Part shown: positions 48,080 through 59,092 of the stretch, piece after piece
Position numbering within the stretch: position 1 is the stretch's first letter
Layout of the letters: the number at the start of each line of letters is the position of its first letter
Origin: Anopheles merus
Taxonomy: Eukaryota > Arthropoda > Insecta > Diptera > Culicidae
Direction of reading: 5' to 3'
DNA length: 64,000 bases
NCBI RefSeq assembly: GCF_017562075.2
Contig: NC_054082.1
Coordinates: 50,586,037 to 50,650,036 of the forward strand
Translations under genes and position numbers: made by a program
The notes under the pieces: model-generated
What the model was told of the DNA's origin: nothing
Database searches by the model: none
The model's input: only the letters and a program-made list of their open reading frames with translations

Positions 48080-48199
48080 TTATATACCTTGATATCGTAT
48101 GCGTTTTGCCGTCAGTATGCGCTTTACGGGCGTACACGATGCCAATTGTGCGTCTGTGATTGGTCCAACGCGAATAAGAACGTTTCTAGAGGGCAGCAC
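48080..48199 (+). promoter_or_regulatory. Diverged inverted copy of the calreticulin promoter segment
   Basis: Shares, in the same order, ACCTTG, a partial middle part, CGATGCCAATTGTG, GATTGGT(C/T)CAACGCG and CTAGAGGGCAGCAC with the - strand of 45715-45845. Similarity stops at the end of CTAGAGGGCAGCAC. No gene start is obvious downstream on the + strand. It may be a duplicated regulatory or insulator element or a decayed promoter. Confidence 0.65.
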
Positions 48200-49136
48200 T
48201 ATCTGTAAAGAGAATATTGTTTGAATTGAACCGGCATCCATTCCCCACAAACATAACCAGATATTTAAGTTGATGTCTCCTAAGCTTCCCATTTACCTTT
48301 AACCTTTATGTTAGGATTTCTCTTGAAGTTTGGAGATACTAGAAAATATATGTAAAAAAATATTAAATTATTAATTAAACTCGATGCAATTAACCACACA
48401 TTTATATGTAATAGAAGTTAGAAAATTAAAATATTTTTATGCAATAAAAAGTAATTGCTTTTCAGATATAAAAATTTCGTTCAATCGAAATAAATTTAGT
48501 GGATTTTCTACGGGTAAACATACCCTTAAGACAAACATATCAGTTTTACAAAATGACAAATTCAAGGGCAAATGGTACAATTTGATACAAGCCATGCTTT
48601 GTTTCAAACATACTGCCGCTAATTGTTTTCTAATGAAACACGCCTGTCCGTTGATGATGCTATTAACGTGAAAGGGAGACGAGACGACACATGCATATTT
48701 TAATTGTAAAAACTATTTCTTCAACGGTATGAAAACAATCTTAAAGTGTGTATAAAGTGCGTCACACTTCATGAAAATTGCACGCTGATAAGAAGAATCA
48801 TTAATATTCAAACAGAACATTGCAACCAGCATTTTGTTATCCCTGGCGAAGTGTAAAAGATAACACAAGAAGTTGAATACACAACACATCAGCAGGTATT
48901 CGAATGTGCGCCCCGTCGTGGGCTTTACGTTGCAATAAATGTGTTCTAAACTGTTGCCGAGTAGAAGCTGAATACGCGATAACGGGAGTCTCCAACCGAG
49001 AGAATGCACACAAAAATCACCAATACACACCGCTTTGTTTCTGAAGGCATTATCGTTGCGCGTGGCACTACGCAATGACAACTGTTAAACAAACGCAATG
49101 CAATACGTACGACTTTTTGGTCACATGTTGTGGCTG
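48200..49136. other. Intergenic, no gene seen
   Basis: AT-rich spacer between the promoter copy and the end of the first AT-hook gene. Short ORFs on both strands (e.g. 48713-49081 on -) have no recognisable features. Confidence 0.4.
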
Positions 49137-49152
49137 TTTATTTTAGTTTATT
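49137..49152 (-). terminator. Polyadenylation signals of the first AT-hook gene
   Basis: Two TTTATT hexamers on the + strand (49137-49142, 49147-49152) read AATAAA on the - strand, about 250 bp after the stop codon at 49397-49399. Confidence 0.6.
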
Positions 49153-49396
49153 TCAACAGGATTCGTCAAATGTTCTGCTGAGTTAGTTTGGGAAGGATAT
49201 CTCGATCTTGGTTTAATTTCGTCCAAATGTGCTCCGCTCCAAGGATTCGCGCCCGATACTTTTATATTGGCCGCACGAGGTACATGTGGGCGCATACGGA
49301 AAATGGTTCGCGAAAATGGCGAGCAGGACAATTAAACGCTCTCGTCAATCGGACGCAAAAAGGAAAGGAAAGTTGGCAGTGTTATGCTTTACGCAA

Positions 49397-49927
49397 TTAC
49401 GAATCGGACTCTTCGTTTTCATAATTTTCCTCATTGCCCTCGCTATCCTCCGGCTCGTCATCCTCGTCGTCATCGTCGTCATCCTCCTCTTCGGAGGATT
49501 CCTCTTTGACCGGCTTCTTTCGACCTCGTCCCCGGCCTCGGCCGACCGGTGCTGCCGGAGCTTTCTTGGCCGTTTTTGCAGACTTCTTGGTGCTTCCTTT
49601 CGGTCTGCCACGGCCCCGCTTCGGGGACGGTTCTTCGCCATCGTCCGACGCGACGGTTTTCTCCTTTTCGCGCTCCTCGGCCAGCTTTGACTCCTTCGGC
49701 GAAGGGGCACGGGCCCTCTTTTTCGGCGCCACACTGTTCTGAAAGGTGCATTGGAAGGAGGGATGGGAGAACAGGATTGTAAATTTATTTATTAAACAAC
49801 GCACTCCTTTGGTATTGGAGAGCAAAAGGACACAACACTTTTTGCAACTCTTCACGATGCTTACCTTGTCAGGGTTCGGTGGGCGTCCACGACCCTTCTT
49901 CGGTTCAACGACCTCGGCATCAGACAT
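49397..49927 (-). CDS. AT-hook (HMGA/HMGI-like) chromatin protein 1
   Basis: Two exons on the - strand, 49927-49865 and 49738-49397, join in phase 0 across a 126-bp GT-AG intron to give 134 residues. AT hooks that insert into the minor groove of AT-rich DNA lie at 10-18 (KKGRGRPPNP), 61-69 (KRGRGRPKG) and, degenerate, 87-97 (GRGRGRGRKKP). The C terminus (100-134) is a long Glu/Asp run with serines in CK2-type SSEEED context. Three hooks plus an acidic tail is the HMGA layout, also seen in the dipteran HMGI protein of Chironomus. The intron frame happens to be open, so a retained-intron protein is formally possible but unlikely. Expected to be nuclear and architectural. It pairs with the related gene at 52262. 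Confidence 0.88.
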   Translation of the reverse strand: MSDAEVVEPKKGRGRPPNPDKVSIVKSCKKCCVLLLSNTKGVRCLINKFTILFSHPSFQCTFQNSVAPKKRARAPSPKESKLAEEREKEKTVASDDGEEPSPKRGRGRPKGSTKKSAKTAKKAPAAPVGRGRGRGRKKPVKEESSEEEDDDDDDEDDEPEDSEGNEENYENEESDS

Positions 49928-50640
49928 TGTGTCGTCCTTCCTGAGCTATTTCTCGCTAAAACCGTATCCCGTACCACGAAGGTCTCCTCTCCTCTTGCTC
50001 ACTCTTATAAATTTAACAAAAAAATATGAGATTAATCAGAAATCTCCCGCGCGTAAGGTAAAACCACCACTAGAGCCTCGCTGGCACTATCTTATCTTCC
50101 TGCTTTATGGTGCACAATCGTACCACAGAAAAAGGGCATCGGAAATCTATGAATGAGCAAACAAATTTTGATACATTTTCCACCCACTACTACTACTACT
50201 CATCAGCATCCACACCGAGCGCTCACCGAGAAGCCCTCGCGTGAAAAGCTCTTTTGCTTCCCTCTTGCCCAAACCCATTTGCGCGCGCACACACGGCAGC
50301 AAGCGCACACGAACAGAGCTTCCCGCACAGAAGAAACCCCCGATCATAGGCGGCCGCGGATTTTCATTTCACCTCCGCAACGTGTATTCCAAATATATAT
50401 ATGCGCCCTTTTGGCAAATATTGTCAATTCCGCTGCCGAGCCTGTTGTTTAATACACAATACCATTCCCTTTCGCTTACCTATTTTTGGTTTTTATTTCA
50501 CTAAATGTGCAATCGACATTCGTAGCAGCCGCCACCAACCAACAGTCTCGCCTACACACGAACGGTGAGTGAATAGTATGGCTTTGGAGCATTAAAAAAC
50601 CCTCCACCTTCACGTCGCTTTTCACGCGGTCAAGTTCGCC
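49928..50640 (-). promoter_or_regulatory. 5' UTR and upstream region of AT-hook gene 1
   Basis: Sequence just upstream of the ATG on the - strand (49928-50000) is compatible with a short 5' UTR. Further out, to 50640, the sequence is moderately GC-rich with no ORF of note. Transcription start not located. Confidence 0.35.
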
Positions 50641-50680
50641 TCAATGGAAAACAACAATGCTGCCTACATCACAGCACAGC

Positions 50681-50682
<2 letters not shown>

Positions 50683-50738
<56 letters not shown>
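50683..50738. repeat. (CA)n microsatellite
   Basis: About 55 bp of CA repeat between the two AT-hook genes. The rest of 50739-52261 is AT-rich non-coding DNA; the left part may include the 3' UTR of AT-hook gene 2 (a TTTATTTTAT signal on + at about 51471). Confidence 0.93.
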
Positions 50739-50741
<3 letters not shown>

Positions 50742-52261
50742 GAGCGCGCCCGCCAAACAAACAGTTTTCATCGTGCAATACACTCATAAAACGTGCCGCA
50801 CGCATATCCTAGTATCCTTCGCCGGTACCTCTAGTATTCTTCATGGATGTGTGTGTGCTAGTATGTGTATTTGTTCCCTCTTCGATTGTATTGGTGTACC
50901 ATTTCCGGAGAGAGTATCAAAGTTTGATGTTATGTATTTTCTCTTCTGCTTGAATTTTCCTTCTTTGCCCTCGGAAAATGAGAATCATCAGCTCATCATG
51001 GCCATAATTTTGGTTCGATTTTTTCATTTCACTTATCAAGATTATGATTAAAGTTTTCATTTCTATGTATCTGGATAGACGAGCAATTTTTAAGTTTTTC
51101 TAAATAATTACGCCTTCCTAGTTTTAAATTCCGCCTCAAAACGTTCTGGTTCAAAAGTAAAAAAAAAAGTAATGTTACATTACACGCATGGATTTGTTTG
51201 GCGATGGTGTATGGATGAGAATTGCCCTCATCAAATCGACATAATTATGATTGTCTAAAAAAATGGCCCTTGTTCCCGGACACACGATAACAATCCTTCT
51301 CACACTTGCGTTCTTCTCGTGAGACACGCTTCATCATCTTTATTATTGATCGATTGAACAATTAGATATAGATCGGTTTTCTTAAGTTTCCTAACGCAAT
51401 GAAATCATCGAGGGCTCTTGACGGAAACAAAAAGCATACCCGTTGGTGGTTAATTTCGAGAGCTCATCGATTTATTTTATGGCCTATCTGTTCCATTACA
51501 ATTTGTACATTTCACAAGTCGATTACTCGAAAAAGGCTGCTGCTGCTGCTGCTAGATGTAGTGTGAGGGGGACGTGTAATCGACGGTGAGACGTGGCGAG
51601 CGATATTCGATGAACCTTCCGCAATGTGGAAGGTAATTTAATGAAACAATAGTGGAGTGTCCCTGCTGTTAGTGTTTTTGTTTTTTTCCGCTGGATATTT
51701 CAATAAACACGCACCCTCGCATTTGTCTCTACCCTACAAAACAATTACTTGTGAGCACAACAGTAGCTATGATGAAAGAAAAAAAAAAACAATGGTGAAT
51801 TTCCCGTCCATCGGTAAGAGCGAAACGTTTTTCCCCGCAATATTCTACCATCCAGCTCCTCACCCGGTGCCATGAACTAATTAACAGATTTATCTTTTCT
51901 TAGTGTGGAGCAGCACACATGTGTAATTGGTGATTAATTTCGCCGCTATCGGCAACATTTTTGCTATTTGCACGCCCAAACTAGTGACGCTTTTTCTAGG
52001 CCTTCCCCAAAACTGTCCGGGGGAAGCGAGAAAACGTAACATACATTGACAGAGGCACAACGCTGGTTGGTGGTGAGTTGTTGATGGAAATGAATCGAAT
52101 AGGAAAATACGGTCAATAACACTAACTGCTGATACTCGTGCGTGTGATAATTGAAGGAAAGGTAGCGTTCATCCTCCCTGCATCGTCAGCTTGCGCTCCT
52201 CTCTTCCTTGCTCGTCCAATAATTATTAATACGAGTAACATTATCATTGCCCATCCCTCGC

Positions 52262-52615
52262 CTAAGGATTCTTTTTTGGACGACCACGGCCACGACCAGG
52301 CACTGGCACCGGTTTCGGCTTCTTATTTGCCTTTGGTGGGCGGCCGCGACCTCGCTTCGCTGGTGGTGCTGCATCCTTGTCCGCTTCGGAGTGGGCCTCA
52401 GATTCGCGTTTTTTGGCAACCGGTGCCTTTTTACGGGGCGGCGGCGACACCGAACGCTCTTCCTCCGATTCCGAATTCTCACTCGCATCAAGGGGCTCCT
52501 CCGCTTCTTTCGGTGGTGGCGGCTTCTTTTTTTCCACCGGTGCCTCTTTTACCGCCACATCGTTTTTTCTGGGGCGTCCACGTCCCTTCTTCACTGGGGT
52601 CGTTTCCTCGGTCAT
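52262..52615 (-). CDS. AT-hook (HMGA/HMGI-like) chromatin protein 2
   Basis: A single coding exon of 117 residues on the - strand. Three well-formed AT hooks: 9-17 (KKGRGRPRK), 88-95 (RGRGRPPK) and 108-115 (RGRGRPKK). Between the first and second hooks are a Lys/Pro-rich segment (EKKKPPPPKE), an acidic SESEEE patch (48-53) and SPPPRKK, suitable for CK2 and proline-directed kinases. It resembles gene 1 in hooks and size but has its acidic stretch in the middle and ends directly after the third hook (PKKNP). The ATG is preceded by a 5' UTR acceptor at 52634/52633, so the leader is spliced. Confidence 0.87.
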   Translation of the reverse strand: MTEETTPVKKGRGRPRKNDVAVKEAPVEKKKPPPPKEAEEPLDASENSESEEERSVSPPPRKKAPVAKKRESEAHSEADKDAAPPAKRGRGRPPKANKKPKPVPVPGRGRGRPKKNP

Positions 52616-53554
52616 GTTGATGTATTGTTGATGCTAAAAATGCGCGAGAAAAAAGCTTTGTTAGTCCATGGTAGCATTATAATTATTTAAACAAGTATTA
52701 AAACACTAACAAATATTCTTAGCACAGCAATTTTCTTTACTAAACCAACAAGTAAATTGTTTGTAAATTGAGTAAAGATGCTATGACAACCGATCATGGA
52801 TGCTAGGATTTAATAAATGTAGATCAATTATCTAGACTAGAATCTAGAATTGCTATGCGATGTTATTTCTGCCTTCTATCGTTTTATTGCCTGCGTAAGC
52901 GTATTTCAACTGTAGTGGTAGTTATAGGGGAAGCGTATTGTTTCTCCATTTTCTCTACCACAAATTCCTGCGTTTAATTATTAAGAGGGAAAATTCCATT
53001 CGCGACAAATGAAACCAAAGTCGGCGGAATAAAAATAAACAAAAATTCTTCCTAACAAATATCTATGAAAAACAATTACGCTAAAAGATGCTTCATCTAA
53101 ACATTCATTTCGTGCTCATTTCTATGGTGTGATTACTTAACCAACAAATCGTAGGCATAAAACTAATAGCGCATATTAGCGTAGCCCCCGTTTATAGCTT
53201 CGCCTCTAGGGGGACGCCACGGTTTGCCGCCATCCTCAACCGAGCCAAAGCTTCATGTTTAGATCGTATTAAAAAGAATGCTATAGAACATAATACAATA
53301 CACACTTCAAAACTGTTGCCCTCCTCTTTGATGAGTGTGGTTTGGGTTTAAAATTATTGTGGCTAGGGTTCACATATTTTGACGAGTCACCCAACAGTCC
53401 CGGAACACGGCCATTACAACTTAATCCATGTCACAGAACGCACCAGAGATGAAAAGAAAATGGAGATGCGAGCTCCACCCGCCACACCCGTGGAAAACTG
53501 GACAATACTAATGCAATCAATCCCAATTTCTGCCACCGTAAATTATAAACTTAC

Positions 53555-53800
53555 CTATCAAAATTGTGAATGAGCAACTTTTCGATAGGAGTCTTTTTTG
53601 GCGGCACACACTATCGTTGAACTGAAGCGCGAGAACAGCAGACGACGAAAACCAACGGAGATGCCTTCACTACGCTAGAAAACGCGAACGAAAGCAAGAA
53701 AAGAGCGGACTGCAAGAATGAATTGACCGGCGTTACACCAACACTGTGACGGAAACGTACGCTCGCGCACTAACACATCCGAGGGAAGCGGTTTGGAAAC
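53555..53800 (-). other. Probable 5' UTR exon and promoter of AT-hook gene 2
   Basis: On the - strand a donor GATAG/GTAAGTTTAT lies at 53555/53554 and an acceptor TTTTTAG/CATCAAC at 52634/52633, defining a 921-bp leader intron. The upstream sequence to about 53800 is GC-richer and lacks in-frame coding, as expected for a 5' UTR. The transcription start is not visible. The intron itself holds no gene. Confidence 0.5.
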
Positions 53801-53969
53801 GCGCCGAAATCCATAGCTTTTGTATTGAATTGCACACTGGGCGGTCGTAGATGCCGTCTTTTTGACAGTTGCAGCCAAATGTGTCGTGTATTATTACAGG
53901 GTTGGCTTCTCTCCTGTGGCAATGCTAATCGAATCCGCGTTCTCAAGGTGGAATGTATAATGAGGTGTA

Positions 53970-55045
53970 GGGTAACTGTACCAGTTTTCGGCAGTGTACC
54001 TATTTTCGGCAGGGTAGCTAAAAACGTGAAATTCTGCACAAATGTGGTAAAAAATTTCACAAAACACAATTTTGTAGTGAAAGTGTAATTATTTGATATT
54101 CACATACGAAGTTTCACACCATTTCATTACGTATTTTTCAAAATATCAAATAAACTGTGCTTTTTTTCGGCAGCTTTGCTGTCAGCCAATGGTTCGGCAG
54201 GTTTTGTGATTAAGAGAATCAGAACAGTAAAACAATGAAAAAGTGGTGTATATTAAAGATTTTATGCTTATTTAATTTATTCTAACTTGTTCGGAATTTT
54301 AAAATCACGATAAACAGGTTATTTTTCATTTTAAATGCTGCCGAAAATAGGTACACAGTAAATGTTCATTTTTGACAGCTCAATGTTGTGGGCTCCTGCC
54401 GAAACTCGGAACAATAACACACCTTGGATTTGGCTGAATATTTCTTTAAAAATTGATCAGAACACTACAATGCGTATATCGACACATAATATGACCTTTC
54501 TTGTACCAAATATCACCAATTTTACGACAAACAATGCACTAACTTAAGAGAAAAATAAATATTTGTAAGCCAATTCGCACCGTACGCTATAACCATCAAA
54601 CTGTCAATGGCTGCTCTGTTTAAACGTCGCATCAAAATGGCTGTCAAAACGGGCCAAAATAAGCAACATAAAATTATTAATTAAAGTGCTTTTTAACATC
54701 AGTATTAGGAAAGTAAGAGTGTAAAATTGCTTTAAACATTTTTTTGTACATATTTACATAGAAAATAACATTTTCTGACCCGTATTCGCGCTGCCGAAAA
54801 TAGGAACACAACCTGCCGAAAATAGGAACAAACTGCCGAAAATAGGAGCAAAAGCAATGTTTGCATTTTTACGAATATTTATGAAAAAGGGCTTTGAACC
54901 GGCAAATAAAAAATAGTGTAACATATTATGATAGTTTATCAACCAGAATAACATCACTTTCATGAAAAATAATAAAAAATGTTTATTTGTGAGCAGTTTT
55001 TGTGAAACTGCTGCACTAGCGTGCCGAAAACTGGTACAGTTACCC
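53970..55045. mobile_element. TA-flanked MITE with TGCCGAAAA(C/T) subterminal repeats
   Basis: Perfect 24-bp terminal inverted repeats beginning GGGTAACTGTACCAG (53970-53993 and 55022-55045), flanked by TA on each side (53968-53969, 55046-55047). The interior repeats variants of CTGCCGAAAATAGGAACA about eight times (near 53994, 54170, 54195, 54342, 54403, 54792, 54812, 54830), inverted at the two ends. TA target and TIR fit a Tc1/mariner/pogo-type non-autonomous element. No transposase fragment found. Confidence 0.88.
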
Positions 55046-55152
55046 TAGTTATAGCGGTTTTGGCGATCCCCCCCCCCTGGGCTCCGATTTTGACAGATGG
55101 TTTTCCGCTTGTACATGTATTGATGGATTGTTTACGTTTTGCATGGTCAATA

Positions 55153-58100
55153 CAGGCGGTCCCCGAGATACACGGTACCTCTTATACGCGGATTCGCAGA
55201 TACGCGGTTTTACGAAATTTGACAGCATGGTGCGTTTATGGTGCACAGTTTATTTCTGCTGTCATTATCTGTCAAAATAAAAAAAACGCGCCAAACAAAC
55301 ATACGCGGCAAAAACAACACACGGTGTGATAAATTTTGATCTGAATACCTTTGCTTTATAAAGTCTGTGGTTTAGGTAATATTGTTTTAAAATTAATGTA
55401 TTAATGATGGTCGTCTGTTCAATAACATTATTCACTTTTTTAGTTTTCTCTTCAAAATGGCATCTAAAAATCAAGACAAGTCACAAGCATTCAAACGCAA
55501 GAAAAGTTCCATCAGCTTCAGTGAAAAACTCAAAATTATCAAAATGCACGAAGGGGGAAAATGTTACGCCCACATCGCCAGAGACACCAATCGACCAGAA
55601 TCAACCATTAGAACGATAATAAGATCAAAGGATCGGTTGCAAGATACAATTAAAAATGCAACATTAGAATCTACTATAATGACAAGGGCTCGGGAGGATA
55701 GCATAGTTGAAGTTGAGAAACTATTGTTGATATGGATAAATGATTTAACACAAAAACGCATACACTTAAGCCTAAAAAACATTCAAGAAAAAGCATTATC
55801 TTTGTATAATGATATAAAAGGAGAAGAAACAAATGATCGCGAGGAATTTAAGGCTAGTAAAGGCTGGTTTGCAAGGTTTAAGAAACGTGCAAATTTGCAC
55901 AATGTTAAAATTTATGGTGAAGTTTCGAGTGCAGATGAAGAAGCCGCATACCGCTTCCCAGATAATTTTACAAATCTTATATCTGAAAAAGGGTATCTGC
56001 CGGTACAAATATTTAATGTAGATGAAACTTCATTGTTTTGGAAGAAAATGTCAGTGCGCAGCTACATTAGTAAGCTGACGGAAGTAATGCCGGGATTCAA
56101 AGTGGCCAAAGATAGACTTACTATTATGTTAGGAGGAAATTTAGCTGGAGACATGAAATTAAAGCCTCTCGTAGTCTATCGTTGTCGCAAACCACGAGCA
56201 TTCAAAAACATAAATTTGGATAGCCTTCCAGTAGTTTGGAAGTGGAATTCCAAAGCATGGGTGACGCGTTCAATTTTTACCGAATGGTTTAGTGAATATT
56301 TTATACCGGAAGTAAAAGCATATTGTGCAGAAAAAGACATTCCATTCAAAGTGGTGCTATCACTGGATAACGCCCTTGGGCATCCAGTTGAACTAGATGA
56401 CATGGACCCAAACGTAGAGGTAATTTTTCTACCACCAAGAACAACAGCCTTAATACAACCAATGGACCAAGGAATCATTTATACGTTCAAATCATATTAC
56501 CTGCGTCGCGTGTTTAAGCATGCAATACAAAGCATGGAAGATCAGACAAATTTGTCTTTAATTGAATTTTGGAAACAATTTAACATATTAAATGCTGTAG
56601 AGCATATAACAGAGGCGTGGCAGGAAGTAAAGACAGAGACAATGAGTTCTTGCTGGAAAAAAATTATCCCTGTTTATTTTGATGACACATTCGAAACACA
56701 AAGTAATGATATGGTCGAGGAATGTGTTGAGTTGACCAACCTATTAGAAATAGAAGTTAATTTAGATGAAATGAAGCAGCTTATCATAGAAGCGGCATAG
56801 CCGTTGTCAAACGATGAGCTAATTAAATTAGAAACTTTAGAAGTTCTAGAAGATTATTTAGAGAATGACGAAGAAAGTAGTGATGAGGAGAAAGATAAAA
56901 AATCCTTTAAGACTAACAAGCTGGCAGAAGCTTTCAGCTATATAGAGAAAGCCCTAGCTGAAATTGAAAAAATGGACGAAAACGAAGAGAGGTTCTCAAA
57001 AGTAAGTCGTAATATACGCAATGAGATGGCTGTTTATAAACAAATTTATAAAGACAAAATAAGCTCGACAAAACAACTTACTATGGACAGTTTCATTAAG
57101 AAAAATATTCATTAAGTAAAACAATATAAGTATGGTACAACCAATGAATTATTGAAATTTGAAAAAATAAAATAAAATAAATACATTGAATTAAATTTGA
57201 ACAGCATAGCTGCTAACTGTGTCTTATGAGTCTTTTAAAAATATTGCTGTTTAAAATCCCTGGGTCACTAATTAGTAAAACTCACTTAAACATTTCTTTA
57301 ATCCTTCGATTTTCGAGTGCAACCGTTGTAAACTACATAAGGAAGAAGCTGTCCATCAGCACGAATACATCAAAGGGTAAATCTTTCAAAAGCTACTTCT
57401 TGATAATCTCCTTATCGTACCGTGTAAGGAAGACTTCTACACCGATAAACAAGTACGTATGCACTATCACCAAACATATGATCATATTGTAAGATGATTA
57501 CTTTAAAACGATATGAAAAAATGTTACAAATTTTATAACCATTAAGATCGATTTTATACGATTTTCTATTTGACAAGCAACAGGGTTACATTCGCTGTCA
57601 ATTACATACATTGAAAAAAGTGGCAAGCAACTTCCATTAGCATAGCGATCTTATAATCGTGCGACTATAGTGCACAACCCCAATCCGCAGTTACACATCC
57701 GGCAAGACTTTTATTGTATGCAACTGAAAACGGTTAAACAAAAAAAATGTGAGGAGGAAAGAATGAAAAAAATCACAATGTCACTCACCAATGTGTAACT
57801 AATGGCTCATGTGTATTGCTATGCAACATCCCATGGTCATTTTTGTATGACATTCGATCGCTTCCTTTAGTAACCCGCACAGCAATACAATTTGGTTCGA
57901 GGTGGTTCGAGAAATTCCACAAATTAACCATCCACAAACCTAACTCTTCTATGGTTCTGCAAAATGTACCAAAATAAAACAAAACAGGTCATGTAATGAA
58001 CTGTGTGAACACTTTTGATTAATAGATGTCAGTTACTTAGAAACAGTCAAATACATTTAAGGGCATAACGCTTCAGATAAAATAACGTAAGACACCTGAC

Positions 58101-58853
58101 AAGGTAAATGATGCGCTTTCGGAAGATCCGAAAGTTGTGGGGCATAAACCTCAGATCGGCCAGCAACTGCCTACAGAACCATTCGTTACAGATAACCTAA
58201 GAATATGAAATAAAACAAATTAGTTACACGGCACAATGCTTAATATGGCGGTAAGGATATCGATGTTATACCCCCTTCTAGTTGTGGCTTTGCGGAAGTG
58301 CCTTCGCCTCTTTTTAGCTATCCGTCCATTTTATTTCCTATTGGGCGATGTCCGGGCTTATGTTGAATCATATCGCACTGGATACACATGTCTAGTGTAT
58401 CAATCTGGAAGACACAAATATGTTTTTTTGTTTGTTTGTATTCCCGTCCAGACCTAATCACAACGAACGATAAGATCGCATATGAAACCACTTCTCCAAC
58501 GGCAATAGCAATAATACCAACACGAAAAGCACTTTATAACAAGTATACAACAACAATATCACTGCTAAAACTGAATAATTGCATCAATAGAACTATACCC
58601 TGCAACATTTAAACAAAATTGTCCACAAAGGTACATAAAGTTAATGAGAATTAGAAAACAAGAAAATACACTTGTTATCAAAGTCTTTTGCGCCATGTCA
58701 ACATTATTTTGTTTACATTTATCTGTCAAACTCCTGAACTCTGACGTATAAACGATATGTCAAAGAAGATTCGACTTACGCGGAAATTCGAGATACGCGG
58801 TATTTTTCGGCTGTTTTCGGTCCCCAATAACCGTGTATCTCGGGGACCGCCTG
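55153..58853 (+). mobile_element. Tigger/pogo-type DNA transposon, nearly complete
   Basis: 3.7 kb bounded by 24-bp perfect inverted repeats starting CAGGCGGTCCCCGAGATA and by TA duplications (55151-55152, 58854-58855). The subterminal regions carry GATACGCGG/TTACGCGG repeats. It contains a transposase frame at 55457-57115 and a 1.6-kb 3' portion with no further gene. Confidence 0.92.
55457..57115 (+). pseudogene. Tigger-like DDE transposase with one in-frame TAG
   Basis: Cut-and-paste transposase of the pogo/Tigger group. The frame is open for 447 residues, meets a TAG at 56798-56800, then stays open in the same frame for about 104 more to TAA at 57113-57115. N-terminal CENP-B-like helix-turn-helix regions: FSEKLKIIKMHEGGKCYAHI with RDTNRPESTIRTII, then a second one with ASKGWFARFKKR. 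Catalytic acidic residues appear in FNVDETSLFWKK, VLSLDNALGHP and IQPMDQGIIYTFKSYYLRR, the DDD pattern of Tigger. The C-terminal portion is acidic (NDEESSDEEKD). Apart from the single amber codon it looks intact, so the insertion is young or recently active; sequencing error or readthrough are alternatives. Confidence 0.9.
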
Positions 58854-59092
58854 TATTTGGTGGAGATCAATTTGGGTGAATATTTTAGTTTATTAGAACA
58901 TAGCCCGTGATTTAAAATGGAAATTTTCGTTCGAGAACTTGAAGCGTTCCCCAAACGCGGAAAACTAACTGTCAGTTTTCTTCGTCGATTCTTCTTCCAT
59001 CTAGCTGTCAAAACGGGCTTATAACTTGACCTGATATCATTACGGTCCTTGCGCGTTCTGCATTTGCATTTGTTACCGTGCAACCAGGCATA

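Noticed and set aside
49229..49742. + strand ORFs opposite AT-hook gene 1
   Set aside because: Mirror translations of the Glu/Asp-rich and Arg/Gly-rich codons of the AT-hook gene.
52138..52690. + strand ORFs (up to 160 codons) opposite AT-hook gene 2
   Set aside because: Shadows of the AT-hook coding exon; no independent evidence.
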